Assembly (NCBI GenBank): GCA_905221605.1
Contig: CAJNDS010001380.1
Coordinates: 584,001-648,000, forward strand
Origin: Symbiodinium natans
Taxonomy: Eukaryota; Sar; Dinophyceae; Suessiales; Symbiodiniaceae
Direction: 5' to 3'
Length of the DNA stretch: 64,000 bases
Positions 1 to 9,312 of this stretch are shown here, piece by piece. The first letter of the stretch is position 1. The number at the start of each line of letters is the position of its first letter. The position numbers and the translations under genes were made by a program. The notes under the pieces were generated by a model. That model was given only the letters and a program-made list of their open reading frames with translations, ran no database searches and had not been told where the DNA came from.

Positions 1-129
1 GTGAGAATGAGGATCTCGCATGCATGTCCGGGGCGTGAGAGCAATAGTCCAGTTCCCGTGCCCCGACATGAACTTAGCCCAAGTGTGTACTGCATAGTCG
101 CATGGATCCTTGGGGGGCGGGGGGGTTGC

Positions 130-215
130 AACACCTAAACCCTAAACCCCAAAACCCCCAAAACCCTAAACCCTAAACCCCCACCCCCAACCCCCAAACC
201 CCAAACCCCAACCGT
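130..215. repeat. CCCTAAA/CCCCAAA array
   Basis: Degenerate C-strand telomere-type repeats just upstream of the exon candidate at 227. The array mixes CCCTAAA and CCCCAAA units. Confidence 0.9.
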
Positions 216-226
216 TTGGACCCAGG

Positions 227-297
227 AGGGAGGGGCCCACTTCTTCATTTACGCCCGGAACATCACCAGCGCCGTGTTCAAGGCAGACCCGAAGAGC
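227..297 (+). CDS. exon candidate, gene A (unrecognised)
   Basis: After acceptor GACCCAG an open stretch reads EGGAHFFIYARNITSAVFKA and then a short Asp/Pro/Lys/Ser segment before a stop at the next telomere repeat. The non-repetitive base composition and the position between a CCCTAAA array and a TTTAGGG run are the same as for the well-supported exons of this window. Possible donors are GA (around 289) or GC (around 298). No domain was recognised. It may belong to the extracellular-type gene A further right. Confidence 0.4.
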
Positions 298-344
298 CCT
301 ATGGGGGCTTAGGGTTTGGGGTTTAGGGTTTAGGTTCACCCTAA

Positions 345-460
345 GGGCCCATGTACCATATTATTATATACTTGGGCCCAAAAGTCCCTAAATAGGATAT
401 ACTTTAAGGCCCAAGTATTCCCTATTTAGGTACATGGACCCTTTGGTTCAGGGTTTAGCC
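345..460. mobile_element. MITE-like element, family C copy 1
   Basis: Inverted termini around GGGCCCATGTACC and GGTACATGGACCC enclose an AT-rich centre with internal ACTTGGGCC and GGCCCAAGT arms, so the whole segment can fold on itself. It resembles the copies at 6446 and 20541. Confidence 0.6.
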
Positions 461-536
461 CTCAACTCTTCGTCTCGGACTTCTCTGCCTTCAGGGGTTT
501 GGGGTTTAGGGGCTGGGGATTTTCGGGCCTTGAGGG

Positions 537-600
537 CTTAGGGTTTAGGGTTTAGGGTCTAGGGTTTAGGGTTTAGGGTTTAGGGTCTAGGGTTCGCGGT
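537..600. repeat. TTTAGGG array
   Basis: G-strand telomere-type units with TCTAGGG variants in an intron of gene A. Confidence 0.9.
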
Positions 601-719
601 TTGTGGGCTTGTTTTTGGGCTGCACGGGCTTCGGGCCTCTAAGGATGAGGGTGACGTGGGGCGTTAGCGCGCGCTTGAGTTGAGGGTTCGCCTAGGCCAG
701 CATTTCACCCCTAGGCCCT

Positions 720-826
720 CAAACCCCAAACCCCAAAACCTTAAACCCCAAACTCCTTCAACTCCCTAGCCCTAAACCCTAAACCCTGAACCCTAAACCC
801 TAAACCCTAGACCCTAGACCCTAAAC
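720..826. repeat. CCCTAAA array
   Basis: C-strand array with CCCCAAA and CCCTAGA variants, upstream of the exon candidate at 868. Confidence 0.9.
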
Positions 827-867
827 CAGGGCCGAGGGGTTTAGGGTTTCAGGGTCTGGCTTCCAAG

Positions 868-917
868 GAATCTGCGAATGCTCCGCGGTCCACCTGAATG
901 GGTTCCTCACTTGCCTC
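868..917 (+). CDS. exon candidate, Cys-rich, gene A
   Basis: After acceptor TTCCAAG the frame reads GICECSAVHLNGFLTCLGG, with three cysteines. It lies between a CCCTAAA array and a TTTAGGG array. The Cys spacing suggests an extracellular module, but it is too short to assign. Confidence 0.35.
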
Positions 918-972
918 GGAGGGTTTAGGGTTTAGGGTTTGGGGTTTAGGGTTTAGGGTTTAGGGTTCGGGT
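918..972. repeat. TTTAGGG array
   Basis: G-strand units directly after the exon candidate ending near 917. Confidence 0.9.
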
Positions 973-1202
973 TTAGGCTTTTAGGGAAGCCTTAAAGGGG
1001 GGAATGGGGCTTCTTGTTCTTCGGGGCCGTGGAGTTTGGACTTCGGGGCGGGCGGCTTCGGGAATACTGACAACGCAGAGTTCTTGTCGTCTAGGGTTTG
1101 GGGTCTTTTGGTGTGGGATTTAAGGTTTAGGTTTTAAAGGCTTCACCTTAGCTGTTTAGGATGATGGGCGTACTGCGGCGGCGAGCACCTTAAGCCCAAA
1201 AA

Positions 1203-1530
1203 CCTTACACCCTACACCCCGAAACCCCTAAACCCTAAAGCCCTAAACCCCTAAACCCTCAACCCCTCAACCCCTCAAACCCCTAAGCCCCCAAACCCTC
1301 AACCCCTAAACCCTCAACCCCTCAACCCCTCCCTAAACCCTAAACCCCTGTGCCCCTGAACCTTTTCCCCCCCGAACCCCTTCAACCCCAAAAGCCCCTA
1401 AACCCCCTAAACCCCCAAACCCTAAACCCTAAACCCCTCAACCCCTCAACCCCTCAACCCCTCAACCCCTCAACCCCTCAACCCCTCAACCCCTCAACCC
1501 CTCAACCCCTCAACCCCTCAACCCCTAAGC
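1203..1530. repeat. CCCTAAA array grading into CCCCTCAA 8-mers
   Basis: Starts as CCCTAAA and CCCCTAAA. From about 1435 it becomes a regular 8-bp CCCCTCAA tandem of roughly eleven units. The Pro/Leu/Asn-rich open frame over this stretch is a translation of the repeat, not a gene. Confidence 0.9.
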
Positions 1531-1539
1531 CAAGCTCAG

Positions 1540-1630
1540 CATGCCCTGACTCGACGCCAGCTCCCGCTGGGCAGCAACACGCAGTATGGCGCGAGGATAC
1601 GCGAGCGGCCCATGCCTCGGATGCTCCTCA
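1540..1630 (+). CDS. exon candidate, gene A, frame uncertain
   Basis: Unique GC-rich sequence after acceptor AGCTCAG and before a TTTAGGG array. Two frames stay open: one begins ACPDSTPAPAG, the other HALTRRQLPLGSN. The position is typical of a real exon here, but the frame cannot be chosen. Confidence 0.3.
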
Positions 1631-1689
1631 AAAGGGGTTAGGTTTAGGGTTTAGGGTTTAGGGTTTAGGGTTCAGTGTTTAGGGTTTAG

Positions 1690-2600
1690 GGGTGAGCTCT
1701 CAAAAGTGTGGGGTACCCTAAATAAGAGGGGCCTTGTAATTATATAGTAAGGACCCCAAAAGGGCCCCGACCTTAGAGAAAGTCACCATCATGAGGCTTT
1801 GGGGTCCAGGGTTCAGGGTTTAGGGCTCAGGGAAAAAGTCGGATTACAGTGTCGGGTTCACAGTTTAGGGTTTGGGGGGTGTAATTCTAGCTCAGGGTAT
1901 ACACGCGATAGGGCCATTGGATTTCTGACGCCTTCCTTTGCATCATTGCGCTGGGTTTTAGAGGACTTTACCTACTAATCGCGTAAGAATCCCTCCAAAA
2001 AATAGCACTAATCTTCCTTGCAAGGGCAATTTAGGGATTCCACATATATGTGTATCATAAGAATAAAAGACCATTTTCTTCCTTATCATTTAGGGACTAA
2101 TATATTCTTGAGGGTTCTCGTAAGCAAATAGTGGTTACTCAGGCACAGTATTTAGGGTTTAGGGTTTAGGGTTTAGGGTTTAGGGTTAGATATTCTTGGG
2201 GGTTCTCGTAAGCAAATAGTGGTTACTCAGGCAGAATATGGTTCACGTGGACCAACTTGAGAACGAAGCCAAAGCAAAGGCAGCCCTCCTTCAAGCCCCG
2301 TCTTTTTCAGATGGCAAAACCTGAGAACCGCTTAAGTATTCCCTACATCCTAAACCTTCATACTAAACGCTAAAGAACTAACCCTTAAACTCTGAAAACC
2401 CTGAAAAAAGCCCTCAACCCACAACCCAAATTAAGCCCTTAGGAGCTTTGCCTTGCGCAAGGCACAACCTAAGAGCCTTCAAGTTTAGGGTCTAAACCCG
2501 GCAAACCTTGTTGGAGACGCCATTGAAATGTTGCAATTTCGTACACTTGCAGGCATTAGGGTTTCGGGTTTAGGGTCTCAACCCAACACCTTGGAGAGAC
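1690..2600. other. intron-like, no exon recognised
   Basis: Holds decayed foldback sequence (1690-1790, GGGGTACC and GGACCCC arms), AT-rich unique sequence, the duplication at 2102-2234 and scattered single telomere units. I see no supported gene. Confidence 0.5.
2102..2234. repeat. 44-bp direct repeats flanking a TTTAGGG insert
   Basis: Copies at 2102-2146 and 2190-2234 share TTCTCGTAAGCAAATAGTGG and are nearly identical. About 43 bp between them is almost entirely TTTAGGG units, as if an array had been inserted with a target duplication. Confidence 0.85.
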
Positions 2601-2617
2601 CATTTCTTGATGTACAT

Positions 2618-2728
2618 GCATATCTTACTTAGCCAACAGTTGAACTTTAAACTTTTGGGGCTTCTTTATCTAGTAGGAATAGTAAAGCTTAACCTTGCTA
2701 ATTCCTATATCGGCTAAGTAAGATATGC
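2618..2728. mobile_element. MITE-like element, family E copy 1
   Basis: Perfect 17-bp inverted termini: GCATATCTTACTTAGCC at 2618-2634 and its reverse complement at 2712-2728. The interior contains TTATCTAGTAGGA, shared with the copy at 8097-8213. Confidence 0.75.
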
Positions 2729-2787
2729 TTGCAGGCTATACGTACCATGCATGAGACACGTGCGTGCGCAGCCAGAAGCCACCCCAT

Positions 2788-2967
2788 GGTTCTTAGTTGG
2801 GGGAATGGGGGAATGAGGTACGCTGAAATGCCCTAGATATACCCTTTGAGGTACCCTATATCCCCCTAGATAATGGGTATATGCAGATATATATATATAT
2901 ATATACATACATACCCTTTTAAGGGGTTATGTAGGGTACCTCATTCCCGTATTCCCTACGAAGAACC
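2788..2967. mobile_element. foldback element with (TA)n core
   Basis: Left arm ends GGGAATGAGGTAC and right arm starts GTACCTCATTCCC. The arms extend imperfectly to about 33 bp (GGTTCTT outer ends) around a TA microsatellite at 2887-2908. A fragment of the arm recurs near 34765. Confidence 0.65.
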
Positions 2968-3075
2968 AGCCAGATCTTGCAAAACCACTTAATTAACGAA
3001 TCTATCCGAATTCATAATCAGGATCCTTAGCATAAATTAGGGTGCATTCCTTCATGAAGGGGTTTTGTTTTGGAA
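2952..3075. mobile_element. MITE-like element, family B copy 1 (diverged)
   Basis: Starts CCAGATCTTGCAAAACC and ends AAGGGGTTTTG, with AATTCATAATCAGGATCC in the middle. These are the termini of family B, here eroded at the right end. Confidence 0.55.
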
Positions 3076-3079
3076 TTCT

Positions 3080-3153
3080 AAACCCTAAACCCTAACCCTA
3101 GACCCTAGACCCTAGACCCTAGACCCTAAACCCTAAACCCTAAACCCTAAACC
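3080..3153. repeat. CCCTAAA/CCCTAGA array
   Basis: C-strand array with a block of CCCTAGA variants. Confidence 0.9.
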
Positions 3154-3278
3154 TTCATTAAGGGGTGTTGGAAGATTTGGGCAGCCAGAAAAGCAGGGAG
3201 GGAGAGAGAGGGAGCGGCTGGAGCCTGAGGTGCACAGACCCCGTCCATGACGGCGTTGGGGCCGCCCAGTCCCGGAAG
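3154..3278 (+). other. unique GC-rich segment between inverted arrays
   Basis: Position (C array left, G array right) predicts an exon. GTGCACAG could be an acceptor near 3219, followed by a short open frame to a GA donor near 3268. The coding evidence is too weak for a CDS call. Confidence 0.3.
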
Positions 3279-3357
3279 GGTTTAGGGTTTAGGGTTTGGG
3301 GTTTAGGGTTTAGGGTTTAGGGTTTAGGGTTTAGGGTTTAGGGTTTAGGGTTTAGGT
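3279..3357. repeat. TTTAGGG array
   Basis: About eleven nearly perfect G-strand units. Confidence 0.95.
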
Positions 3358-3476
3358 TTTTTTTTGGTTTTGGCACTAGATCTCGGGGTTTAGGATGTTG
3401 GGTGTTCATGGCTTGAGGCTTAGGAGGTCGGGGGCCACCAAGTCCCGGTAGGGTTCAGGGGGGGGATTTTCACTCG

Positions 3477-3546
3477 AGCCCTAAACCCGAAACCCTAAAC
3501 CCTAAACCCTAAACCCTAAACCCTAAACCCTAAACCCTAAACCCTA
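3477..3546. repeat. CCCTAAA array
   Basis: About ten C-strand units. A short unique segment follows, then family B elements. Confidence 0.95.
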
Positions 3547-3603
3547 CAATGTCTTGGCAAATGCATTGCCCGACGCATCCGCTGTTATGGCAGCATCTGA
3601 GCT

Positions 3604-3728
3604 TCCCAGAGCTTCCAAAACCCCTTAGTTTAGGATATTTTAGGATTCTACGTGTATATATACTAAGGATCACTCTTATGAATTCGGGTCTTTTTCTTCA
3701 TTAAGGGGCTTTGGAAGATCTGAGCTTG
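3604..3728. mobile_element. MITE-like element, family B copy 2
   Basis: Inverted termini CCAGAGCTTCCAAAACCCC and GGGGCTTTGGAAGATCT with an AT-rich middle. It lies only about 60 bp from copy 3. Confidence 0.7.
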
Positions 3729-3790
3729 CTATGCGTTTATCGGTGTGGGCAAAAGGCTAGATCTGACACCCGCCCTGCCAGTGTCAATGA

Positions 3791-3911
3791 CCCAGAGACT
3801 CCAAAACCCCTTAATGAAGGAACATACCTTCAATTGTAATAGGAACCCGAACATGATTTAAGGTATATTCGGGTACCCATTCCTTAATTAAGGGGTTTTG
3901 GAGTCTCTGGG
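3791..3911. mobile_element. MITE-like element, family B copy 3 (25-bp perfect TIR)
   Basis: CCCAGAGACTCCAAAACCCC at the left end is matched perfectly in reverse complement at the right end, continuing to about 25 bp. The interior repeats GGAACCCGAA and GGTATATTCGGG. This is the best preserved family B copy. Confidence 0.85.
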
Positions 3912-4400
3912 GACCCACTATTCGTTGGGCCTTTGTTACGTGGTACCGTGAACGTAGCTCAGGGGCCTACCTTCACGTCCATCTTCCGAGATGTTCAGGC
4001 TGTGGAACAGCAGAACTGTGCAACAGTGGAAGCTGTGAGGACGGGGGTCAAGATGTATGAGGGCGACGCTCGTAGGACACGGGTGTGCAGTATGCCGATG
4101 ATGTTCAGCCGGATGCTACGTGTGGCAGTTTGTCAGGCTTTCCGGTATACAAGCGTTCGCCCAGCTGCTTTGACGAATGATGCACTGGCAGTTGATCGAG
4201 GCAATGACGAGAGAGGGCGATGTTTCGAACGTTCTCGTCATCATCAGCTGGCATTCAATGTGGGCCTTCAACAATCATTGACAGGGCAATGGTTGTGTTT
4301 GGGGTCGTTGTTTCGGTGGTGTTGGTGCTGCTTCTCGGGCTGTCTCACCTCATTGAAAGACCAGTTGGGTTTGTGCATTAGGGCTCAGGGTTTAGGATGT
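3912..4400 (+). pseudogene. unidentified intronless coding-like remnant
   Basis: A telomere-repeat-free block between two family B elements has a 180-codon open frame. Other frames also look protein-like in parts: one contains CGSLSGFPVYKRSPSCFDE and, further on, a hydrophobic stretch VVFGVVVSVVLVLLLGL that could be a membrane helix. The best frame seems to shift along the block, which fits a decayed retrocopy, but no family was recognised and chance is possible. Confidence 0.3.
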
Positions 4401-4407
4401 TCCCACA

Positions 4408-4499
4408 TCTTCCAACAGGAATATACCCTAATTAATACTAAGGATCCCTATTCTGAATCAGGGTATATGCCTTAATTACCGGGTTTTGGAAGATCTGGC
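4408..4499. mobile_element. MITE-like element, family B copy 4
   Basis: Left CCACATCTTCCAACAGGAATATACC, right GGGTTTTGGAAGATCTGG, with GGATCCCTATTCTGAATCAGG between. Confidence 0.65.
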
Positions 4500-4985
4500 G
4501 GGTTCAGGATGTTGACTGTTGATGGCTTGAGGTTTAGGATGTTGGGCGTTGCGTGGTTGGGGTGTGTGGGTGGGGGGAGGGAGCTGACCTTAGCAACCCA
4601 AGCTTGCTTTTGGTACGTTCCGGTCAGAAACCGAAGATTAGGGTTCAGGGTTTAGGGTTTCGGGTTTAGGGTTTAGGGCTACAGGGCTTTCGGATGCAGC
4701 GCTGGAGAGGGAGGAGGGTTGCCGATGGGAGGAGGCAATGCCGCCCGGCGGTATGATTGTCCATATTGAAGAGCCTGCGTTTAGGGTCTAGGGTTTGGGG
4801 TTTAGGGTTTGGGGGCTTGGAGTTTAGGGTTTAGGGTTTGGGAGTCGGGAGTGTATAGGGTTTTTGGGAGGTTTAGGATTTGGGGTTTGGGGTGTAGGGT
4901 TTAACGGCTTCGATCCCGAAACCCTTCGGGACACCAAACCCTAAGATTCCGCGCTTTGTGGGGAGGTTTCTTGCTTATTGGTCTT
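4500..4985. other. intron-like, degenerate TTTAGGG units
   Basis: Scattered TTTAGGG and TTTGGGG units (4640-4680, 4780-4900) with short GC-rich unique stretches. I see no exon. Confidence 0.5.
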
Positions 4986-4989
4986 CGCA

Positions 4990-5072
4990 GGAACCCTAAA
5001 CCCTAAACCCTAAACCCTAAACCCTAAACCCTAAACCCTAAACCCTAAACCCTAAACCCTAAACCCTACACC
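4990..5072. repeat. CCCTAAA array
   Basis: About eleven perfect C-strand units. Confidence 0.95.
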
Positions 5073-5079
5073 CAATTCA

Positions 5080-5460
5080 CGAATCAGGTACCCATGAGGG
5101 GGAATACAAGGTACCTAGTTCCCTAACCCCGAAGGGTCCATGTATCTAAAGAGGGAATACTTGGGCCTTAATTAAAGTACCTAGTAGTAGAGTAGGTAAC
5201 CTTTAACCTTTTTGGGGTAGTAGAATCCCCTTATAATCCCAAAGGTTAAGCTTGAATTCCCCCAGGCTACTGGACAACTAAGAGTACCTCCTACGTAGGG
5301 AACATGCTGGCCTTAAAGTAGAAGTCACCTAGTTCCTACCTGGTTCCCTGACCCTAACGGTCCATGTACCTCATATATAGGGCTGTGGTGCCCAGGTTAA
5401 CTATAGCAAGGCTCATGGACCCTTAGGGTAATGCCCTAAGCCCTTGGGATGTGCCCCCTG
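5080..5460. mobile_element. cluster of family C foldback fragments
   Basis: Contains several copies of AGGGTCCATGTA(T/C)C termini (near 5145 and 5365) and the opposite CTCATGGACCC (near 5412), plus GTACCTAGTTCCC arms. It looks like nested or rearranged copies of the element at 345. Confidence 0.5.
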
Positions 5461-5564
5461 GAATTACGGCACCGCCCATTATCATCTCTATTGAGGACTG
5501 CTTAGGGTTTAGGGTTTAGGGTTTAGGGTTTAAGGGGAACATCCCAACTAAACCCTTACATCAG

Positions 5565-5623
5565 GCCTGGGGCTATTTGGACTACCCTGGCGTCTGGACG
5601 GCCATGCCCGTGCAAGCAGACAG
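5565..5623 (+). CDS. exon, gene A (unrecognised)
   Basis: Acceptor TTACATCAG and an excellent GT donor (AGACAG|GTGCGT) bound 59 nt reading AWGYLDYPGVWTAMPVQAD. Clear coding character and strong splice sites support it. No domain is recognised. Unlike most exons here, its upstream array is TTTAGGG rather than CCCTAAA. Confidence 0.5.
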
Positions 5624-5865
5624 GTGCGTGCTCATCCGTTTTCAGCGATTCCGAAGGTGTATGTGCATATGAGGCAGGATTTATGTTTCTGCTTTTGGTG
5701 AGTGTATATATTTGGTGTCCTTTTGGGGATACAGTACAAGATATACTAACCCGACTTCATATGAGCCCCCCGCCCCCAGGTATTAAATTTAATTTCCAGA
5801 TTCCTGGGATGGGATTTGCCGGACCATGACCTGTATGAAACGAGCATCATCCTCAGCCCTTCCCT

Positions 5866-5906
5866 GTTTTAGGGTTTAGGGTTTAGGGTTTAGGGTTTAG
5901 GGTCCT
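5866..5906. repeat. TTTAGGG array
   Basis: Five G-strand units within an intron. Confidence 0.9.
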
Positions 5907-6083
5907 CCCGTGGTAGTCGCCAGCAGCCGAGGCACCAGGATTGGGTTTGTGCTCCGGTTTCGGGAGTAGAGTAGTAGCGTCAACACTGAACTCAAAGCGA
6001 ATCCCTCTAAACCCTAAACCCTAAATCCTAAACCCTAACCCTAAACCCTAAACCCCCTAAACCCGGATCGGCGCACCGGGCAG

Positions 6084-6160
6084 GCTGGCTAACGTTTCAA
6101 TCATTTGGAACTGGCCGTCTCTGCCACCGCCCCAGTGAGAAGTGCAGGATCCAGGCTTTA
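6084..6160 (+). CDS. exon candidate, gene A
   Basis: After GGGCAG the frame reads WLTFQSFGTGRLCHRPSEKC. A CCCTAAA array lies upstream (6005-6065) and TTTAGGG units lie downstream (6180). The 3' end is not determined. It could be an extracellular segment. Confidence 0.35.
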
Positions 6161-6445
6161 GCTTCAGGGTTCAGGGTATAGGGTTTAGGGTTTAGGGTCT
6201 AGGGTCTAGGGTCTATTTAGGGTTTATTAGGGTCAACGAGGATTAGTTAGGGTGTTAGGTTTTCATTTGGGCGTTTCCTGGCATTGAGGAACCCTACAGA
6301 GCCAACTATGGCCACACATGTCCAAACGGTTGGTGTTCATCTATCGGGTTTGGGGTTTAGGGTTTAGGGTTTAGGGTTTAGGGTTTAGGGTTTAGGGTCT
6401 ATGCGGCTTAGGGTGTAGCGCTTACAGGCGTTCAGCTAGTATCCG

Positions 6446-6553
6446 TGAGTGTCCATGTACCTGATTATTACATCAGACTTGAGCCCCGAAGTCTCTACAC
6501 AGAGAGGTACTGTAAGGCCTAAGTCGTCCCTATTTCGGTACATGGACCCTTCG
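6446..6553. mobile_element. MITE-like element, family C copy 2
   Basis: Left GTGTCCATGTACC and right GGTACATGGACCC, with CTTGAGCCC and GGCCTAAG inner arms. Same build as copy 1. Confidence 0.65.
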
Positions 6554-6674
6554 CGTATTCTGAGTTTAGAGCTTTGGGTTTCGGGTTGCACGCCCCGCCC
6601 TCCTGCCAACCCCCTCCTGCCCCCCCTCCTGCCCCCCCTCCTCCCCCCCCCTCCCCCTCCCCCCCCCTCCCCCT

Positions 6675-6831
6675 CTAAACCCTAAACCCTAAACCCTAAA
6701 CCCTAAACCCTAAACCCTAAACCCTAAACCCTAAACCCTAAACCCTAAACCCTAAACCCTAAACCCTAAACCCTAAACCCTAAACCCTAAACCCTAAACC
6801 CTAAACCCTAAACCCTAAACCCTAAACCCTA
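6675..6831. repeat. (CCCTAAA)22 array followed by (CA)n
   Basis: About 22 essentially perfect units followed by a short CA microsatellite (6832-6845). A C-rich tract precedes it (6595-6674). Confidence 0.97.
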
Positions 6832-6922
6832 CACACACACACACATGAGGCTCTCTCTTCGCTTCCTGGCAGGGCCAGCAGGCCGGATTCAGATATGAAG
6901 TCTTTTGGGGTTTGTTTCGGGT

Positions 6923-7005
6923 TTAGGGTTTAGGGTTTAGGGTTTAGGGTTTAGGGTTTAGGGTTTAGGGTTTAGGGTTTAGGGTTTAGGGTTTGGGGTT
7001 CAGGG
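6923..7005. repeat. TTTAGGG array
   Basis: Eleven or so G-strand units. The roughly 80 bp between this and the preceding CCCTAAA array contains CCTGGCAG and a short open frame (GQQAGFRYEV), a possible exon near 6873-6905 of low confidence. Confidence 0.95.
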
Positions 7006-7489
7006 TTTAGAGTTTGGGGTGCAGGGTTTAGGGTTTAAGGGGTCAGGGTTAGCACCCCCCACCCCACCCCGCACCTGGGAGTTCTTTTTTTTGGGCTGTG
7101 GGGTTAAGGGTTTAAGGGTTAGGGGTTGAGGGTTGAGCCATAACTACAAGGAATTTTCAGCAAAAGGACTCCCCCAGAACCCATAAACTGGCATCAACCT
7201 CTTCTTGGTGAAGATTGCATTGGGACGTCTGGGGTGTCAGGGTTCAGGTTTCAGGGTCTAGGGTTTAGGGTTTGTGGATTTCAGCAGGGTATTAATGGGC
7301 CTAAGTACACTTTTGAAGCTCGTTGGTTACGTGAAGGCCCTGAGAAGCGTAAAGTCTAAAGTTAAACCTACCCTGGGCCGCTAGTTTAATTCAGGTCAAG
7401 GAGCTATTTGGTCTGCCTGGCCTGTAGTTTCTTTTTTTGTGGACTCAGGGCTCTGGGGCTAGTTATTGTGTTTGGGGCTTTAGGCTTTG

Positions 7490-7560
7490 GCCCTAAACCC
7501 TAAACCCCAAACCCTAAACCCCAAACCCTAAACCCTAAACCCTAAGCCCTAAGCCCTAAA
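7490..7560. repeat. CCCTAAA/CCCCAAA array
   Basis: C-strand units immediately upstream of the exon at 7584. Confidence 0.9.
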
Positions 7561-7583
7561 CCCGCGCGCTTCTCGACGAGCAG

Positions 7584-7657
7584 GCTGGATTGAAGACAAG
7601 CAGCCGCAGCAGGAGGGCTACAACGACCACAGCCGCCTGGCCGACTTTGTCCAGCTA
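7584..7657 (+). CDS. exon, gene A (unrecognised, hydrophilic)
   Basis: After acceptor CGAGCAG the frame reads WIEDKQPQQEGYNDHSRLAD followed by FVQLVTS and may continue to about 7700. It lies between CCCTAAA (7490) and TTTAGGG (7705) arrays and has strong coding character. No domain was recognised. Confidence 0.5.
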
Positions 7658-7704
7658 GTCACTTCGTCCCACTGGGATAGCTCTCATTTCACCGCTGTTT
7701 TTGA

Positions 7705-7775
7705 GGGTTTAGGGGGGTTTAGGGTTTAGGGTTTAGGGTTTAGGGTTTAGGGTTTAGGGTTTAGGGTTTAGGGTG
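7705..7775. repeat. TTTAGGG array
   Basis: G-strand units downstream of the preceding exon. Confidence 0.95.
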
Positions 7776-8096
7776 GCTTCAGGAGCATCATCTATCATGA
7801 AAGCATTTGTCCGAAGAGGTCTACCGACACCTCCAAAGGGCCCCTCAGACTGGCCTTCATGCCTTATATTGCTTAGTGGTCTCTTTAAGTAGGGTTTCTG
7901 TTTTGTAGGGGGGTTAAACCCTAAACCCCAAACCCTAAACCCTAAACCCCAAACCGGGCATAAGGGCAACAGAAAAAGATGCCACTTGCCTTTATAATCC
8001 ATGCCCGGCAAGGATGTAGGGAATGGCAAGTGCCGAGCTGAAGATGCAATTCACTGGGGCTTAGAGGGTTTTGGGTTTTGGGTTTTAGGTTGAGGG

Positions 8097-8213
8097 TTAC
8101 TTACTTCGCCAATACATAGTTGAACTTTAACACTTTTTGGGCTTCCTTATCTAGTAGGAGCAAGCAAGTTAACCTTGCTTGTTCCTAGGTTGCTAAGCTG
8201 GTTAATCTTGTAG
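8097..8213. mobile_element. MITE-like element, family E copy 2
   Basis: Shares AGTTGAACTTTAA, GGGCTTC and TTATCTAGTAGGA with the copy at 2618, in the same order. Its terminal inverted repeats (CTTACTTCGCCAA / TTGCTAAGCTGG) have decayed. Confidence 0.65.
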
Positions 8214-8750
8214 TGGTTAAGAACCCCGCGAAAAACGCAATCCAAGGCCCTGAAAGCCGTTTCAGGCTAACAGTAAGCCCTGACCCCTGAACCCATAACT
8301 TTGTCCAGACCCGGAACCCTAAGCCCGTTCAGGGAGGCATTTCTCATAGAATGCCGACCTGGTTTGCTGAAGGCGGGAGGCTTTTCGTGAATTCGCTTAC
8401 CATCGCTTACAGCAAATGACATGTTGTTATGTTTTCGTTCTGTTTGCCTAACAGATCATTCAATAGTTCTAAAGAAAGGAATGTCAATTCACTCTCATGA
8501 CAGTGGTTATAGTTGTAGTCATGATTATGTCTTGGTTTTTGATACATGAACAAGTAAATCTAAGAACGTAACGGCAGTCTGGGATTTTACAAAACTCAAT
8601 TTCTGTTATTTTGTCATCTGTTACTACTATACTGCAAATGATAGTTTAAATGCCTAAGCCCGAAATCCCAAAACTGAAGCCCCCCAAACACCAAAGCCGA
8701 AATCCTAAGCCCTGAAACCCTAAACACCGAACCCCAAGATACCCCAAGCC
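8214..8750. other. intron-like unique sequence
   Basis: Moderately AT-rich with few telomere units. No element or exon was recognised before the acceptor at 8753. Confidence 0.45.
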
Positions 8751-8753
8751 CAG

Positions 8754-8851
8754 GTGATTGCGAATATGCCGGCTGGTATGTGGAAGTGTCCCTGCCTTCC
8801 TCACCCAACGACTGGGTCGCCCGGGGCCTCAGTGCAGTGCAGTTCAACCCA
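8754..8851 (+). CDS. exon, gene A (unrecognised)
   Basis: After acceptor AGCCCAG the frame reads GDCEYAGWYVEVSLPSS and then NDWVARGLSAVQFNP, ending at a likely GA donor (CCCA|GACCTT). The open frame runs about 120 nt with clear coding character. The CEYAGWYVEV portion suggests an extracellular beta-rich region, but this is inference. Confidence 0.5.
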
Positions 8852-8884
8852 GACCTTGAAATTTCAAGGGCATAATCTAAAGCA

Positions 8885-9010
8885 TTATAGGGTTAAAGGG
8901 TTTAGGGTTTAGTTGGGGTTTAGGGTTTAGGGTTTAGGGTTTAGGGTTTAGGGTTTAGGGTTTAGGGTTTAGGGTTTAGGGTTTAGGGTTTAGGGTTTAG
9001 GGTTTAGGGT
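8885..9010. repeat. TTTAGGG array
   Basis: Sixteen or more nearly perfect units downstream of the preceding exon. Confidence 0.97.
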
Positions 9011-9164
9011 TCGAAGCAAAACACATGCAACCATGCACAGGCTTAAACGGGAAGTATGGGAGAGAAGCTGTGGGTTTCTCGTGCTTCGGGGCTTGGAGAA
9101 GAAAAAGCTTGCGATCTGTTTCTGGGGGTTTAGGGTTTAGGGTTTAGGGTATAGGGCTTCAAAC

Positions 9165-9246
9165 CCCTAATTTCTAAACCCTAAGCCCCAAACCCCAAAC
9201 CCCGAACCCCGAACCCCGAACCCCAAACCCCAAACCCCAAACCCCA
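9165..9246. repeat. CCCCAAA/CCCCGAA array
   Basis: C-strand array made mostly of CCCCAAA and CCCCGAA variants, just upstream of the WSC exon. Confidence 0.9.
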
Positions 9247-9263
9247 TGAATCCCAAGCGGAAG

Positions 9264-9312
9264 GTCCAACGAGAGTGCCTGGCCTTTGCGCGGAGCTACC
9301 AAGGTGCCAAGG
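9264..9312 (+). CDS. exon, WSC-like domain (first part), gene A
   Basis: Acceptor CGGAAG and GT donor (AAGG|GTCCTC) bound 49 nt reading VQRECLAFARSYQGAK. The phase joins exactly to the exon at 9973, giving ...AKGCDIYAGLEYGTEC, the pattern C-x-A-F...Y-A-G-L-E-Y-G-x-E-C of WSC carbohydrate-binding domains. WSC domains are Cys-rich extracellular modules of cell-surface and secreted proteins. Only the middle of the domain is visible; the start and the final CxCG part were not located. Confidence 0.6.

Noticed and set aside
1350-1661. Pro/Asn/Leu-rich open frame
   Set aside because: It translates the CCCCTCAA/CCCTAAA array; only the unique tail after 1540 might be coding.
6675-6831. CRISPR array
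   Set aside because: Perfect 7-bp tandem without unique spacers.
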